DNA of 64,000 nucleotides from an uncultured Clostridia bacterium (GCA_947175195.1 CAMWLQ010000001.1:62001-126000), one strand, 5' to 3'; shown: positions 44,319-54,068, counted from the stretch's first letter. The notes: generated by a model not told the origin, from the sequence alone. A program made the numbers and translations.

Positions 44319-45971
44319 CTACATTTTTTCGGGCGCGTCGAGCAAGACAAGTGACAGTCCGCGCTTTAACGTGTCGGCTACGCGGAGAGTAAGCTCCAGC
44401 CTCGCCTTTTCAGTTTCCCCTCCGCACATAATTCGGTCGGCGTTATAGAATCTGTTAAATGCCTGGCAAATCTTTACAAGCCTGCGCGACACAACGGACG
44501 GCTCGTACTTGACGGCTGCGGTATACACAACCTCGTCAAAGTCGGCAAGCAGTTTTACCACCTCGTATGCCTCGTCGTCGGTAAGCAGCGCGCAGTCGAT
44601 TTTTTGGGAAGATTTATACCCCGCCTTTGCAAGAACGGAACGGCAGCGCGCGTGAGTGTACTGCACGTACGGACCGGTTTCGCCGTCAAAGTTGAGCGCG
44701 CTTTCTAGCGAGAAATTTTTGTCTTTCAGCTTGCCGTCGTACAGCGCGCCGAACACCACCGCGCCAACGCCCACGCTTTCCGCAACGCGCGTTTTGTCCT
44801 GCAAATCGGGATTGCGCTCGGCGATAATAGCTGCGGCTTTTTCTACTGCAGAATCGAGCACGTCGCTAAGGTACAAAACATTACCGCGCCGCGTGGACAG
44901 CGACATGCCTTCCACCGACACCATGCCGTAGCTTACGTGCACCATGTCTTCCGACCACGGCTCGCCAAGCAGCTCCAACACCTTGAATAATTGTTTAAAG
45001 TGCAACGCCTGATGGCTTGCCACCACGTACAAGCATTTGTCAAAGTCGTAATTGGCTTTGCGGTAATACGCCGCGGCAAGGTCGCGCGCAATGTACAGCG
45101 ACGCGCCGTCGCTGCGCCGTATAAGCGCGGGCGGCATATCGTCAGTAAGCTCTACTATTTCCGCGCCGTCGCTCATTTTGAGCAAGCCTTTGTCTTGCAG
45201 CTTTTTCTCAACCGCGGGAACTTTGTCCACGTAAAAGCTTTCGCCGAGATAGCTGTCAAACTCAATGTTGAGCCGCCTGTACACCTTTTTAGCCTGCTCG
45301 AGCGTGATAGCCTTAAACTTTTCAAACAGCCCGACGGCGTAAGGATCGCCGCTCTCTATCTTTTTGGACCACTCCCGCGCCTCGGCTGCGATAACCTCGT
45401 CCTTTTCGGACTCGTTGTGATAGCGCACGTACAGCTCGAGCAGCTCGTCAAGCCCGCGCTCGTTAAGTCGCGCCTCGTCGCCCCAACGCCTGTATGCGGA
45501 AATAAGCCCGCCAAACTGCGTGCCCCAGTCGCCCAAGTGATTAATGCCGACTACCTTCGCGCCCAGCTCGCGGTAAATGTTGCACAGCGATCCGCCTATT
45601 ACCGTCGTCATAAGATGCCCTATATGGAAGGGCTTTGCAATATTGACCGACGAATAATCGAGGCATACCGTCTTGCCGTCAAGCGGCTTGTAGCTATCGG
45701 CACTTTCGGCAAACGCGCGGCGAACATACCCCTCGCGCTCGACGGTAAAGTTGAGATAGCCGTTTAGCGCCTCTACCTTTATTCCGTCAATGGTTAATTG
45801 CGCGGCGGCGTCCGCTGCGATAACGGCGGGACTTTTACGCAAAATCTTTGCGAACTTAAAGCACGGAATGCAGTAGTCGCAAAACGCGTCCGCGGCGGTA
45901 ACGTCGCTCGGATCGAGTCCGGAAAGCACGTTTTTTGCCGAATCGTATATTAAAGTCTTATAATCGAACAT
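44319..45971 (-). CDS. argS: Arginyl-tRNA synthetase
   Basis: Charges tRNA-Arg. 550 residues. HIGH is intact in KPFHIGHLMTT. The KMSKS equivalent is the relaxed form SLSTRRGNV, common in ArgRS. The C-terminal DALR anticodon domain ends with AFNRFYNADRIM and a helix. An N-terminal additional domain is reduced. An AGGTG site precedes the ATG. It is 33 nt behind ychF, so both are probably in one operon. Confidence 0.96.
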   Translation of the reverse strand: MFDYKTLIYDSAKNVLSGLDPSDVTAADAFCDYCIPCFKFAKILRKSPAVIAADAAAQLTIDGIKVEALNGYLNFTVEREGYVRRAFAESADSYKPLDGKTVCLDYSSVNIAKPFHIGHLMTTVIGGSLCNIYRELGAKVVGINHLGDWGTQFGGLISAYRRWGDEARLNERGLDELLELYVRYHNESEKDEVIAAEAREWSKKIESGDPYAVGLFEKFKAITLEQAKKVYRRLNIEFDSYLGESFYVDKVPAVEKKLQDKGLLKMSDGAEIVELTDDMPPALIRRSDGASLYIARDLAAAYYRKANYDFDKCLYVVASHQALHFKQLFKVLELLGEPWSEDMVHVSYGMVSVEGMSLSTRRGNVLYLSDVLDSAVEKAAAIIAERNPDLQDKTRVAESVGVGAVVFGALYDGKLKDKNFSLESALNFDGETGPYVQYTHARCRSVLAKAGYKSSQKIDCALLTDDEAYEVVKLLADFDEVVYTAAVKYEPSVVSRRLVKICQAFNRFYNADRIMCGGETEKARLELTLRVADTLKRGLSLVLLDAPEKM

Positions 45972-46004
45972 ATGTTCACCTGTGAATATGTAGATAATTA
46001 AGAA

Positions 46005-47096
46005 TTAAACGTTGAATTTAAACTCCACGACGTCGCCGTCCTTCATCACGTAATCCTTGCCCTCGCTGCGCAGCTTGCCCGCAGCTTTAACGGCGGCAAG
46101 CGACCCGCAGGACACAAGGTCGTCGTAGGACACTATTTCCGCGCGAATAAACCCGCGCTCGAAATCGGAATGGATTTTGCCCGCGGCTTTGGGCGCGGTA
46201 GTTCCCTTTTCTATCGTCCACGCGCGCACTTCCTTTTCGCCCGCGGTCAGGTAGCTCATAAGCCCCAACAGCTCGTAGCCCGAAGTGATTACGCGCTCAA
46301 GTCCCGACTTACTAAGCCCGAGTGCGTCCAGGTATTCGGCGCGCTCGTCCTTGGGCAACTGCGATATTTCGTTTTCCACTTTGGCGCAAATATCGATTAC
46401 CGCCGCACCGTCGGCTTTGGCGTATTCGCGTATCGCCTCCACGTAGCGGTTGGACGGCTGACCTATATCGTTTTCGGAAATATTGGCGCAATATATTATG
46501 GGCTTGACCGAAAGCAAGAATTGCCCGTCGACCAAGGACAGCTTTTCGTAATCGAGCTTGAGCGAGCGCAGCGATTTGCCGTTGTTTATACACTCGGTCA
46601 TGCGCGTGAGCAGCTCCAATGCCTCGACGGCTTTTTTGTCCCCGCTCTTGACCGTCTTTTCAAACCGAGCGCGCCGCTTTTCTATACTTTCGAGATCGGC
46701 AAGCATAAGCTCGGTATTTATGGTGTCCGCGTCGCGCACGGGATCGACTGTGTCCGACACATTAATTATATTCTCGTCGTCAAAGCAGCGCACAACCTCG
46801 ATAATGGCGTCGCATTCACGAATGTGCGAAAGAAACTTGTTGCCCAGTCCCTCGCCGTGCGACGCGCCCTTTACCAAGCCCGCAATGTCCACAAACTCGA
46901 TGACTGCGGGAACAACGCGCTTGGCGGTATATATTTTTTCAAGAACGGCAAGCCGCTCGTCGGGAACAGCCACAACGCCTACGTTGGGCTCAATGGTGCA
47001 AAACGGATAATTGGCGCACTCCGCCCCCGCCTCGGTTATGGCGTTGAACAGCGTGCTTTTACCCACGTTCGGCAATCCTACAACTCCGATTTTCAT
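46005..47096 (-). CDS. ychF: YchF/Ola1-family ATPase
   Basis: 363 residues. P-loop GLPNVGKS (7-14), the domain-specific NxxE/NMSE-like motif in place of NKxD (CANISEND), and the C-terminal TGS-like domain with KEVRAWTIEKGTTAPKAAGK and HSDFERGFIRAEIV. YchF binds ATP rather than GTP and associates with ribosomes and stress control. It has a GGAG site and lies upstream of argS. Confidence 0.97.
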   Translation of the reverse strand: MKIGVVGLPNVGKSTLFNAITEAGAECANYPFCTIEPNVGVVAVPDERLAVLEKIYTAKRVVPAVIEFVDIAGLVKGASHGEGLGNKFLSHIRECDAIIEVVRCFDDENIINVSDTVDPVRDADTINTELMLADLESIEKRRARFEKTVKSGDKKAVEALELLTRMTECINNGKSLRSLKLDYEKLSLVDGQFLLSVKPIIYCANISENDIGQPSNRYVEAIREYAKADGAAVIDICAKVENEISQLPKDERAEYLDALGLSKSGLERVITSGYELLGLMSYLTAGEKEVRAWTIEKGTTAPKAAGKIHSDFERGFIRAEIVSYDDLVSCGSLAAVKAAGKLRSEGKDYVMKDGDVVEFKFNV

Positions 47097-47186
47097 AATC
47101 GCTCCAATAAATGAAAACTATACAATAAACTATGCTGAACTATTGTACTACATAAACAAACTGTTGTCAATTAAATATAAAAATGA

Positions 47187-47215
47187 TTGATTATTTATTA
47201 TTATTGTGCTATAAT
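47187..47215 (+). promoter_or_regulatory. Promoter of the restriction-modification operon
   Basis: TTGATT 47187-47192, 17-bp spacer, TATAAT 47210-47215. Predicted +1 at about 47222, only five bases before the ATG. Confidence 0.7.
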
Positions 47216-47226
47216 GAATATTGATT

Positions 47227-48078
47227 ATGTGCAACAAACAATCGACATATATAAATAGAGTTTTTTTTAAGAGTTCTTCTCAAATGAATGAGATTCCTAC
47301 AAACTCAGTACAATTGATAGTTACTTCACCGCCTTATTATAATATTAAAGATTATAGCAAAGATGGACATCAAAGCAATAGTCATTCTACTGTTAATGAA
47401 AGTGACGTTGGCAATGTAGAAACACTTGTTGACTATTTGGACAAACTCTTAAATATATGGTTGGAGTGCGAGCGAGTACTTCAACCAAATGGCAAACTGT
47501 GCATAAATGTTCCTCTAATGCCTCTTTTAAAAAGGGTTTCTAACACACACTATAATCGAGATATTATAGATTTACAAAGCAGTATACAACATTCTATACT
47601 AACTAATACCAACTTGAAACTCTTAGATCTTTATATTTGGAACCGCACAAACTGGTCAAAAAAACTAATGTTCGGCAGCTATCCTTACCCGCGAAACTTT
47701 TATGCACAAAATTCATGTGAATTTATAACAGTTTTTGTTAAAGACGGTAAACCAATAAACGGAGTTTCACCGGAAATCAAAGAGCAAAGTCGATTAACAG
47801 AAAGCGAATGGGTAGAATATACAAGTCAAATTTGGAATATACCGGTACCAGGCAAAGGTGACGCCGCATTTGGAATACATGCCGCAATCATGCCGGAGGA
47901 AATTGCACGCCGCCTTATTAGGTTATATACCTTTGTGGGCGAAACGGTTCTCGACCCGTTCGCCGGAAGCGGGACAACATTAAAGGTCGCAAAAGAACTT
48001 AATCGCAATTATGTTGGCTACGAAATTTATGAACATTACAAGGACATAATCGCTAAAAAAACAGGAGATCTATTTTGA
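47227..48078 (+). CDS. DNA methyltransferase, beta class, probable N4-cytosine type
   Basis: 283 residues from MCNKQ. Motif IV TSPPYYN comes first (33-39) and motif I DPFAGSGTT is near the C-terminus, the beta order. A TSPPY motif is typical of N4-cytosine enzymes, though some N6-adenine enzymes share it. It is the first gene of a three-gene operon and overlaps the next methyltransferase by a TTGA junction. The segment is clearly AT-rich compared with ychF before it. It would protect one strand of an asymmetric site. Confidence 0.88.
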   Translation: MCNKQSTYINRVFFKSSSQMNEIPTNSVQLIVTSPPYYNIKDYSKDGHQSNSHSTVNESDVGNVETLVDYLDKLLNIWLECERVLQPNGKLCINVPLMPLLKRVSNTHYNRDIIDLQSSIQHSILTNTNLKLLDLYIWNRTNWSKKLMFGSYPYPRNFYAQNSCEFITVFVKDGKPINGVSPEIKEQSRLTESEWVEYTSQIWNIPVPGKGDAAFGIHAAIMPEEIARRLIRLYTFVGETVLDPFAGSGTTLKVAKELNRNYVGYEIYEHYKDIIAKKTGDLF

Positions 48079-48878
48079 GCGAATATCTCGACACAAATAA
48101 TATTTACTGTATGGATTGCATGGATTTTTTATGCAAAGTTAAACCAAGCAGCATTGACTTAGCAATAATAGACCCACCGTATAATATGCACAAAGCAGAC
48201 TGGGACACTTTTGACTCCCATGATAAATTTATGTCATTCACCAGAGCATGGATAAATGCATTGTATAATACATTGTCAGAAACGGCGAGTTTATATATAT
48301 TTAATACACCATTCAACTGCGCATTTATACTGCATGATTTATTAAAGCTGGGATTAATTTTTCAAAACTGGATTACTTGGGACAAACGTGACGGATTAGG
48401 TACATCAACAAAGAAGTATGCCAATGGACAAGAAACAATTTTATTCTTTACAAAATCGACAGAGCACACTTTTAACGCAGATGATGTACGCATCCCCTAT
48501 GAATCCACAGAACGAATAGCCCATGCTTCAAAAAAAGGAATAATTAAAAACGGAAAACGTTGGTTTCCAAACCCTGCCGGTAAGCTGTGCGGCGAAGTGT
48601 GGCATATTACTAGCGAAAGACATAAAAATAAAATTAACGGAAAACTCCAAAAACAATGCCACGCGACGCAAAAACCGGTAGAACTCATTGAGAGAATTAT
48701 TAAAGCAAGCTCCAATCCGAATGATATTATCTTGGATTGTTTTGTGGGGAGCGGAACTTCGGCGGTAGTCGCTAAAAAATTAGATAGGCAATTTATTTGT
48801 GCCGACAAAAACCAAGAATTTGTAGACATTACAAACAAAAGACTCATAGAAATAAAGGAGAATATCAATGGAAATTGA
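48075..48878 (+). CDS. DNA adenine-type methyltransferase, beta class
   Basis: 267 residues from a TTG start that overlaps the previous stop (TTGA) with AGGAGA upstream. Motif IV is DPPYN (34-38) and motif I is DCFVGSGTS. DPPY is the N6-adenine form. It probably protects the second strand of the recognition site. It overlaps the nuclease gene by 11 nt, so the three proteins are translated as a coupled set. Confidence 0.9.
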   Translation: MSEYLDTNNIYCMDCMDFLCKVKPSSIDLAIIDPPYNMHKADWDTFDSHDKFMSFTRAWINALYNTLSETASLYIFNTPFNCAFILHDLLKLGLIFQNWITWDKRDGLGTSTKKYANGQETILFFTKSTEHTFNADDVRIPYESTERIAHASKKGIIKNGKRWFPNPAGKLCGEVWHITSERHKNKINGKLQKQCHATQKPVELIERIIKASSNPNDIILDCFVGSGTSAVVAKKLDRQFICADKNQEFVDITNKRLIEIKENINGN

Positions 48879-50103
48879 ATCCATTCAAAAAGGCAATAAA
48901 GCATTAGAGTTTATAGAAAAACGTATCGCAGATGTTTATTATCGTGGCGCTGCATCGTCTGAACATAACCGTTACGATATGGAAGAAATACACGATATTA
49001 TAAAAATTCTCAATAATTACGCCCCTAATAAACAATTATTACAAATTCGCACAACAGACACATCAAAACGACCTTTCAACTATCCCGAAGAATATACATA
49101 TGCAAAATTTTGTGATGAAGTAAAATCTACCGTTAAAAAGAAAAAAGGTACGCAAGATTCTCTACGCAAAAATATATTTCCGGATCTTCATCGTATGGGA
49201 TTCATTGCACGGTATGATGCAAATGGCAACAAGGTAGCTCCTTATGAAAGGAAAAATATCAAATATGTCGCCCTAACAGATTTAGGCGTTCATTTTGCAG
49301 TAGAAACTAATATTCTTAATCAATCGTTTATGTTCTCAAAAGCTGTCGATATTTTGCTCGGCGGATACTTGGAGCTTGCAATTGACATACTCTCTGATAC
49401 TGACAATGGAATTAAAAAGCTTTCTTTCTATGAATACATGTTTTTCGTATCGGCAGTTAATTCAAACACAAGTTTTAACATAACGCGTGCGGAATGTTTG
49501 GATTTAATAAATGAATATCGTAAACTATCCAATACGCAACGCAGTGGTCTAATAAATTTACTTAAAACGCAACTAAATCCCAATTTATATGCCGGAAATA
49601 AAAAAGATAAACGCGACTGGCATAATTGGGTTAACAAAATAACTCAAATATTCTATTTGCTTAATCAAACGGCATATTTTGACGCATACGACAACAATCT
49701 ATATTTAAGAACCGAAACAAAATACACTGACGACGGCAATAAAAAAGTGAAATTTAAACGTTCCGTTTCCGCCAAACAAGAATATTTCAATAATCATAAA
49801 ATACAAAGAAAACTCGGATTTGAGTTGCATCATGTAATTCCGTTATCTTGGTCTGAAAATATTGAACAATACAATCTTTATGATAATTGGAAAAATCTTA
49901 TTTATATCGACGCATATAGCCACTCGATAATTACGCAAAACAATAATAATTACATTGCAATGTCAAGCAATGGCGATGCCATAGTATTAAAAAATGCTGC
50001 AAAAGATGCAATTCGGTTAAACTTTAACGCAAATATAATATACAACATTAGCTTACAAGATACAATGTTACACTATAATCAACAATTAATAGAAACAATC
50101 TAA
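48868..50103 (+). CDS. HNH-type restriction endonuclease, probable partner of the two methyltransferases
   Basis: 411 residues. The HNH motif is LHHVIPLSW (H321-H322), N340/N343 in YDNWKNLIYID and H352 in YSHSI. The N-terminal 300 residues have no domain I could name and should hold target recognition. The order (two methyltransferases, then an HNH nuclease of this size) resembles the Type IIS MboII system (m6A and m4C methyltransferases plus an HNH nuclease of about 416 residues). The similarity is one of arrangement and length; I could not compare sequences. Confidence 0.75.
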   Translation: MEIESIQKGNKALEFIEKRIADVYYRGAASSEHNRYDMEEIHDIIKILNNYAPNKQLLQIRTTDTSKRPFNYPEEYTYAKFCDEVKSTVKKKKGTQDSLRKNIFPDLHRMGFIARYDANGNKVAPYERKNIKYVALTDLGVHFAVETNILNQSFMFSKAVDILLGGYLELAIDILSDTDNGIKKLSFYEYMFFVSAVNSNTSFNITRAECLDLINEYRKLSNTQRSGLINLLKTQLNPNLYAGNKKDKRDWHNWVNKITQIFYLLNQTAYFDAYDNNLYLRTETKYTDDGNKKVKFKRSVSAKQEYFNNHKIQRKLGFELHHVIPLSWSENIEQYNLYDNWKNLIYIDAYSHSIITQNNNNYIAMSSNGDAIVLKNAAKDAIRLNFNANIIYNISLQDTMLHYNQQLIETI

Positions 50104-50156
50104 TATAATTGTGTCATTATATTTGTCCGAAATTACTGTTTCGTTAACTAACCAAA

Positions 50157-51056
50157 TTATATACCACCTTTTAACACACGCAAGTACGTATCAAACCGTT
50201 CAAGCAAATATTCGGCAAACAGTGTTTGCATAGGCATTAAATCGCCTTTACCGTGATAACTGTCGAATGCGTCGTAATATCTATGCCTGTCCGTATACTT
50301 TATGTCGATAGGCGGATACCCGGCTTTCATTAATTCAAGGTTTATTATGAGCCTGCCCGTCCTTCCGTTACCGTCGATAAACGGGTGAATCGCCTCGAAC
50401 TCGATATGGAATTTTGCAAGCTTGGTAACAATGTTTGTTGTGTCGTCGTTGTAATCTGACAAAAGCTTTTCCATTAACGGTGCAATCGCATACGGTTGCG
50501 GCGGCTCATGCTTTGCGCCCAAAATGCGCACAGGTATGCGGCGGTATATGCCGCGATCTTGCGGCTTGTCCGACAATACAAATGAATGTATTTGTTTAAT
50601 CAAACTCTCCGATAGCGGCTTATTTTCTTCAACAAGGGCGCAAACAAATTCAAACGCCTCTTTATGCCCTATCGCCTCGAGGTGGTCATTTAGCGGTTTT
50701 TTATCTACGGTAACGCCCTGCAAAACAAGACTTGTTTCGCGCAAGGTCAGCGTATTGCCCTCTATGGCGTTAGAGTTGTAAGTGTACTCCACCATGAATT
50801 CGTCGTTTAGTCGCATAAGCTCACCCTTCGACAAAGGTCTTAATGCGCTAAGCTCCGCCTTTTTAGTTTCGATTTGCGCGAGTATTACCGACGCATTTCT
50901 TACACGCCCGTCAAAAGGTTTAACAGCGTCAGCGGGAATATTCCAGCCACGCCCCACTTGCATTGCCCCTTGTATTTTGCCTTCCGCACATAATACGCGA
51001 ACACGCCTCTCGGATATACCCCATTTTTCGGCGGCTTGCTTTGTCGTTATATACAC
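50157..51056 (-). CDS. Class II Fic protein with N-terminal DNA-binding domain
   Basis: 299 residues from a GTG start with GAGG upstream. Residues 1-45 form a helix-turn-helix (TKQAAEKWGISERRVRVLCA) followed by a wing-like segment. The inhibitory motif S95-N-A-I-E99-G lies N-terminal to the Fic core, defining class II. The active motif is HPFIDGNGRTGR (224-235), complete. Fic enzymes add AMP to target proteins. The DNA-binding domain and the CCG-x4-CGG repeats upstream suggest self-control. It is next to the restriction system and ends 54 nt from it. Confidence 0.92.
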   Translation of the reverse strand: MYITTKQAAEKWGISERRVRVLCAEGKIQGAMQVGRGWNIPADAVKPFDGRVRNASVILAQIETKKAELSALRPLSKGELMRLNDEFMVEYTYNSNAIEGNTLTLRETSLVLQGVTVDKKPLNDHLEAIGHKEAFEFVCALVEENKPLSESLIKQIHSFVLSDKPQDRGIYRRIPVRILGAKHEPPQPYAIAPLMEKLLSDYNDDTTNIVTKLAKFHIEFEAIHPFIDGNGRTGRLIINLELMKAGYPPIDIKYTDRHRYYDAFDSYHGKGDLMPMQTLFAEYLLERFDTYLRVLKGGI

Positions 51057-51093
51057 AATAAATACCTCATGATTAAATACTGCTTACATTTAT

Positions 51094-51120
51094 ATTATAC
51101 CGTTATCGGAACAATGTCAA
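51094..51120 (-). promoter_or_regulatory. fic promoter with palindrome in a short spacer
   Basis: TTGACA (complement of 51115-51120), 15-bp spacer, TATAAT (complement of 51094-51099). The spacer holds CCGTTATCGG (100-109). Confidence 0.65.
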
Positions 51121-51270
51121 GCCATTTTTCGGTATTTATCGGAATAATACCCACTTTGCACCTAAAACGTAACATATTTAGGCGCAAAGTCAACTATTTT
51201 AGGCGCAAATCACCTATATTATTCCGCTAACGGAACAGTATATAGTCATTTAACGGCATTTATCGGAACA
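51100..51270. repeat. Two interleaved repeat families upstream of fic
   Basis: CCG/CGGAA motifs at 51100-51111, 51130-51144, 51224-51235 and 51254-51268, each about 12-15 bp. TTTAGGCGCAAA motifs at 51177-51188 and 51197-51210, with an inverted relative TTTGCACCTAAAA at 51155-51167. No open frame in this 220-nt gap. Confidence 0.75.
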
Positions 51271-51279
51271 ATACAATCT

Positions 51280-53211
51280 TTATACTAACAAAAAGTCCAC
51301 TCTATCGCCTTCCACTTTGTCCACGATAATGTTGACCCTGTCGCCCAGTCGGAACGCCGCCCTGCCGCACGTTATGCACATGCGCTTGGCGTCAAACATT
51401 GCAACGGGCGGAAGATTACCCATACGCACCAATCCTTCGGCGGAGTTGTCCAGCTCGACAAAGAAACCGAACTCGGTGACCGAGCTTATTATTCCGCTGT
51501 ATCTTTCGCCTATGTGGTGGGACATATATTCCGCTTTTTTAAAGTCGTCCACCTTGCGCTCACAGTCCTGCGCTATACGCTCGGCTTTGGAGCTCTTTTT
51601 TGCCGCAACGTCAGCAAAGTCTTTATACTTGGTCACGGCTTTCATTCCGCCGCGCAAATACGCCTTGATAATGCGGTGAATGGCAAGGTCGGGATAACGG
51701 CGTATAGGCGAAGTGAAGTGACAGTAATACTCCTCCGCCAAACCGAAATGCCCCTTGTTTATCGGCTGGTAATCGGCTTTTTGCATGGCGCGCAGCGTTA
51801 CCTTGGCGACTGCCGCCGATATATCCTTTGGCACACGCGCAAGCAGCGTCGCAACCTGCGACGGCGACGGGCGCATAGGACAGCTCATTCGCACGCCCAC
51901 GGCGTCCAAATAGTCGTTGAGCGCAACAAGCTTTTCAGCCGACGGGCGTTCGTGCACGCGGTACACAAACGGCATTTTGCCTATCCTATTAAACGTTTCG
52001 GCAACGGCGCAGTTGGCAAGGATCATAAACTCCTCTATGATTTGCATGCTAAACAGCCGCTGTCTTTTGGCAATGTCGGTTACTCGCCCGAACTCGTCAA
52101 ACTTGATTTCCGCCTCGGTCAAATCGAAGTCAATCGACCCGCGCCGTTTTCTTATCGCAATGCGCTTTTGCGCAAGCTCCTGCATAATTAACAGCGACGG
52201 CGTAACAATGGAATACAGCTCGTTTTGCATTTGACCGTCCAGCGCCGCTTGAACGCCGTCGTAGGTCAGCCGCGCCGAAGAACGAATAACGCCCTCGCAA
52301 ATTTCCGAGCTTATACGGTTGCCGTCATTATCCAGCTCGATTATTGTGGCAAGCACCAATCTATCCTCGCCCATATTGAGCGAACACAGCTCGTTTGACA
52401 GCGCCTCGGGCAGCATTGGTATAACGCGGTCGGCAAGATACACGCTTGTGCCGCGCAGCATTGCCTCCCTGTCCAGCGGCGACTTGTCCGTAACGTACTG
52501 CGCCACGTCCGCAATGTACACGCCGAGCGTGTAGCCGTTTTCGGTTTTTTCAATAGACACCGCGTCGTCAAAGTCCTTGCTGTCCACGCCGTCTATCGTG
52601 AATATTATCTTGTCCCGAAAATCGCGGCGGTACGACTTGGTAGCCTCCTGCTCGTCAATCACCTTGCCGTAGCTTTCCGCTTGGGTCAAAACGTCCTTGG
52701 GGAACTCGGTGCGCAGGTTGTGCGACGCGATAACGCTTTTGACGTCCATACCTATTTCGTCCGCCCTGCCCAACACCGACACGACCTTGGCTTTGTCGCC
52801 CGTAGAGGTTTGCACAAGCTCTATAACCACCTTGTCGTGCAGGCTCGCCCCGCCCGATGCGGCAAGCTCCAGCTTTTCGCCGTAATGCCTGTCGTCGGGC
52901 AGCACAAAATACGTATTGTCGCGGTACACCACCGTGCCGACAATACCCATAGGGCTCTTTTCCAAAATCTCGATAACGCGCCCCTCGCGCCGCCTGCCGC
53001 CGTCGCGCCCGTGCCGTTCTCCTGTTATGAGCGCACGAACGGTATCGCCGTGCCGCGCACCGAAAAGACTGTTGCCGCCCACAAACACGTCGCCGTCCTC
53101 GGTGGACACAAACCCGAATCTATCGCCCTTGCAGTCGATAACGCCGGTAACTATATCAAGCCCGCCGTCGAATATTCCGCGCGGGGTTTTGTAATGTTTA
53201 TTGTATTTCAT
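51280..53211 (-). CDS. rnr: Ribonuclease R
   Basis: 3'-5' exoribonuclease for structured RNA. 643 residues, somewhat shorter than the usual 700-800. Cold-shock-like domains lie at the N-terminus, the RNB catalytic motif DSKDFDDAV is intact, and an S1 domain (RYSGIISSVTEFGFFVELDN) ends the protein. It lies downstream of secG, the usual Firmicute order, but with a terminator between them. The usual next gene, smpB, is missing here, replaced by fic. Confidence 0.95.
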   Translation of the reverse strand: MKYNKHYKTPRGIFDGGLDIVTGVIDCKGDRFGFVSTEDGDVFVGGNSLFGARHGDTVRALITGERHGRDGGRRREGRVIEILEKSPMGIVGTVVYRDNTYFVLPDDRHYGEKLELAASGGASLHDKVVIELVQTSTGDKAKVVSVLGRADEIGMDVKSVIASHNLRTEFPKDVLTQAESYGKVIDEQEATKSYRRDFRDKIIFTIDGVDSKDFDDAVSIEKTENGYTLGVYIADVAQYVTDKSPLDREAMLRGTSVYLADRVIPMLPEALSNELCSLNMGEDRLVLATIIELDNDGNRISSEICEGVIRSSARLTYDGVQAALDGQMQNELYSIVTPSLLIMQELAQKRIAIRKRRGSIDFDLTEAEIKFDEFGRVTDIAKRQRLFSMQIIEEFMILANCAVAETFNRIGKMPFVYRVHERPSAEKLVALNDYLDAVGVRMSCPMRPSPSQVATLLARVPKDISAAVAKVTLRAMQKADYQPINKGHFGLAEEYYCHFTSPIRRYPDLAIHRIIKAYLRGGMKAVTKYKDFADVAAKKSSKAERIAQDCERKVDDFKKAEYMSHHIGERYSGIISSVTEFGFFVELDNSAEGLVRMGNLPPVAMFDAKRMCITCGRAAFRLGDRVNIIVDKVEGDRVDFLLV

Positions 53212-53234
53212 AATTCTTCCTAATAATATTTTCC

Positions 53235-53260
53235 AAAAAAAATGGGGCTTATAGCCCCAC
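53235..53260 (-). terminator. Terminator between secG and rnr
   Basis: TGGGGC / TTATA / GCCCCA, followed on the minus strand by eight T. Confidence 0.85.
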
Positions 53261-53268
53261 GGATGATT

Positions 53269-53532
53269 TTACCACTGCGCGAACAGCAACGTCACAAAGA
53301 ACCCTACCGCAAGCACGCCCTCGATTATTCCGAGTATAACGGTGATTTTTTTCATAACCGATTCGAGCGATTTGGATTTGTCCTTGGCGTAGAACGTATC
53401 GCGCTGACCCGTGAGCGCTCCCATACCCGACGATGACGAGGGCTGGAACAATATAACTACTATCAACCCAAGTGCAACAAGCACCATGAGCGATATAATG
53501 ACTATTCTTACGTAAGCTAATGCGGAATACAT
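53269..53532 (-). CDS. secG: Protein translocase subunit SecG
   Basis: 87 residues, two membrane segments (about 9-29 and 63-83) joined by a cytoplasmic loop with the family's QPSSSSGMGALTGQRDTF pattern. SecG joins SecYE and aids SecA-driven export. It has GGAG upstream and is the usual neighbour of rnr. Confidence 0.93.
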   Translation of the reverse strand: MYSALAYVRIVIISLMVLVALGLIVVILFQPSSSSGMGALTGQRDTFYAKDKSKSLESVMKKITVILGIIEGVLAVGFFVTLLFAQW

Positions 53533-53726
53533 ACCAATCTCCTTTTTATAGCCTAACTATTATACCACGGCAAAATCCAAATAGCAAGTGTTTTTGTGTA
53601 GTAATACCAACAAAATTTAACGCAATGGCAAAATTTTGCTCAAAGCAAAAACCACCGCAACAACGCTACGGCAAAAAATGCAACGTATGTAACGGCTACA
53701 ACACACGTGTTCGTACTTAGAAAGTA

Positions 53727-54005
53727 TTATTGGGGAGCAGAATTAGCGCGGTCTGATTCTTCTTTGTACTTTTCGATTACCAATTTGGCTATATAATCGC
53801 GTGTTTCGTTGTTTATAGGGTGCGCGATGTCGCGGAATTCGCCTGTGCCCAATCTTTTGTTGGGCATTGCCACAAAAAGACCGCCCTCAGCTTCGACCAC
53901 GCGCAAGTCATGCACCACAAAACAATCGTCGATGGTGATAGATGCTGCGGCTTTGAGCTTGCCGGGTTCTTTAACGAGGCGGAGTCTTACCTCGGTGATT
54001 TCCAC
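53727..54005 (-). CDS. spoVG: SpoVG, RNA-binding regulator
   Basis: 92 residues from a GTG start with GGAGGAG. The sequence MEITEVRLRLVKEPGKLKA then ITIDDCFVVHDLRVVE and GLFVAMPNKRLGTGEFRDIAHPIN is unmistakably SpoVG. It regulates sporulation, cell division and RNA in Firmicutes and is not limited to spore formers. Divergent from murC. Its promoter is sigma-A-like, not sigma-H-like as in Bacillus. Confidence 0.97.
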   Translation of the reverse strand: MEITEVRLRLVKEPGKLKAAASITIDDCFVVHDLRVVEAEGGLFVAMPNKRLGTGEFRDIAHPINNETRDYIAKLVIEKYKEESDRANSAPQ

Positions 54006-54039
54006 AATTCTCCTCCAAAATTAAATTGCGACCATGTGT

Positions 54040-54068
54040 ATTTTAACATAAATTACAACATAAAGCAA
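54040..54068 (-). promoter_or_regulatory. Promoter of spoVG
   Basis: TTGCTT (complement of 54063-54068), 17-bp spacer, TAAAAT (complement of 54040-54045). Confidence 0.6.
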
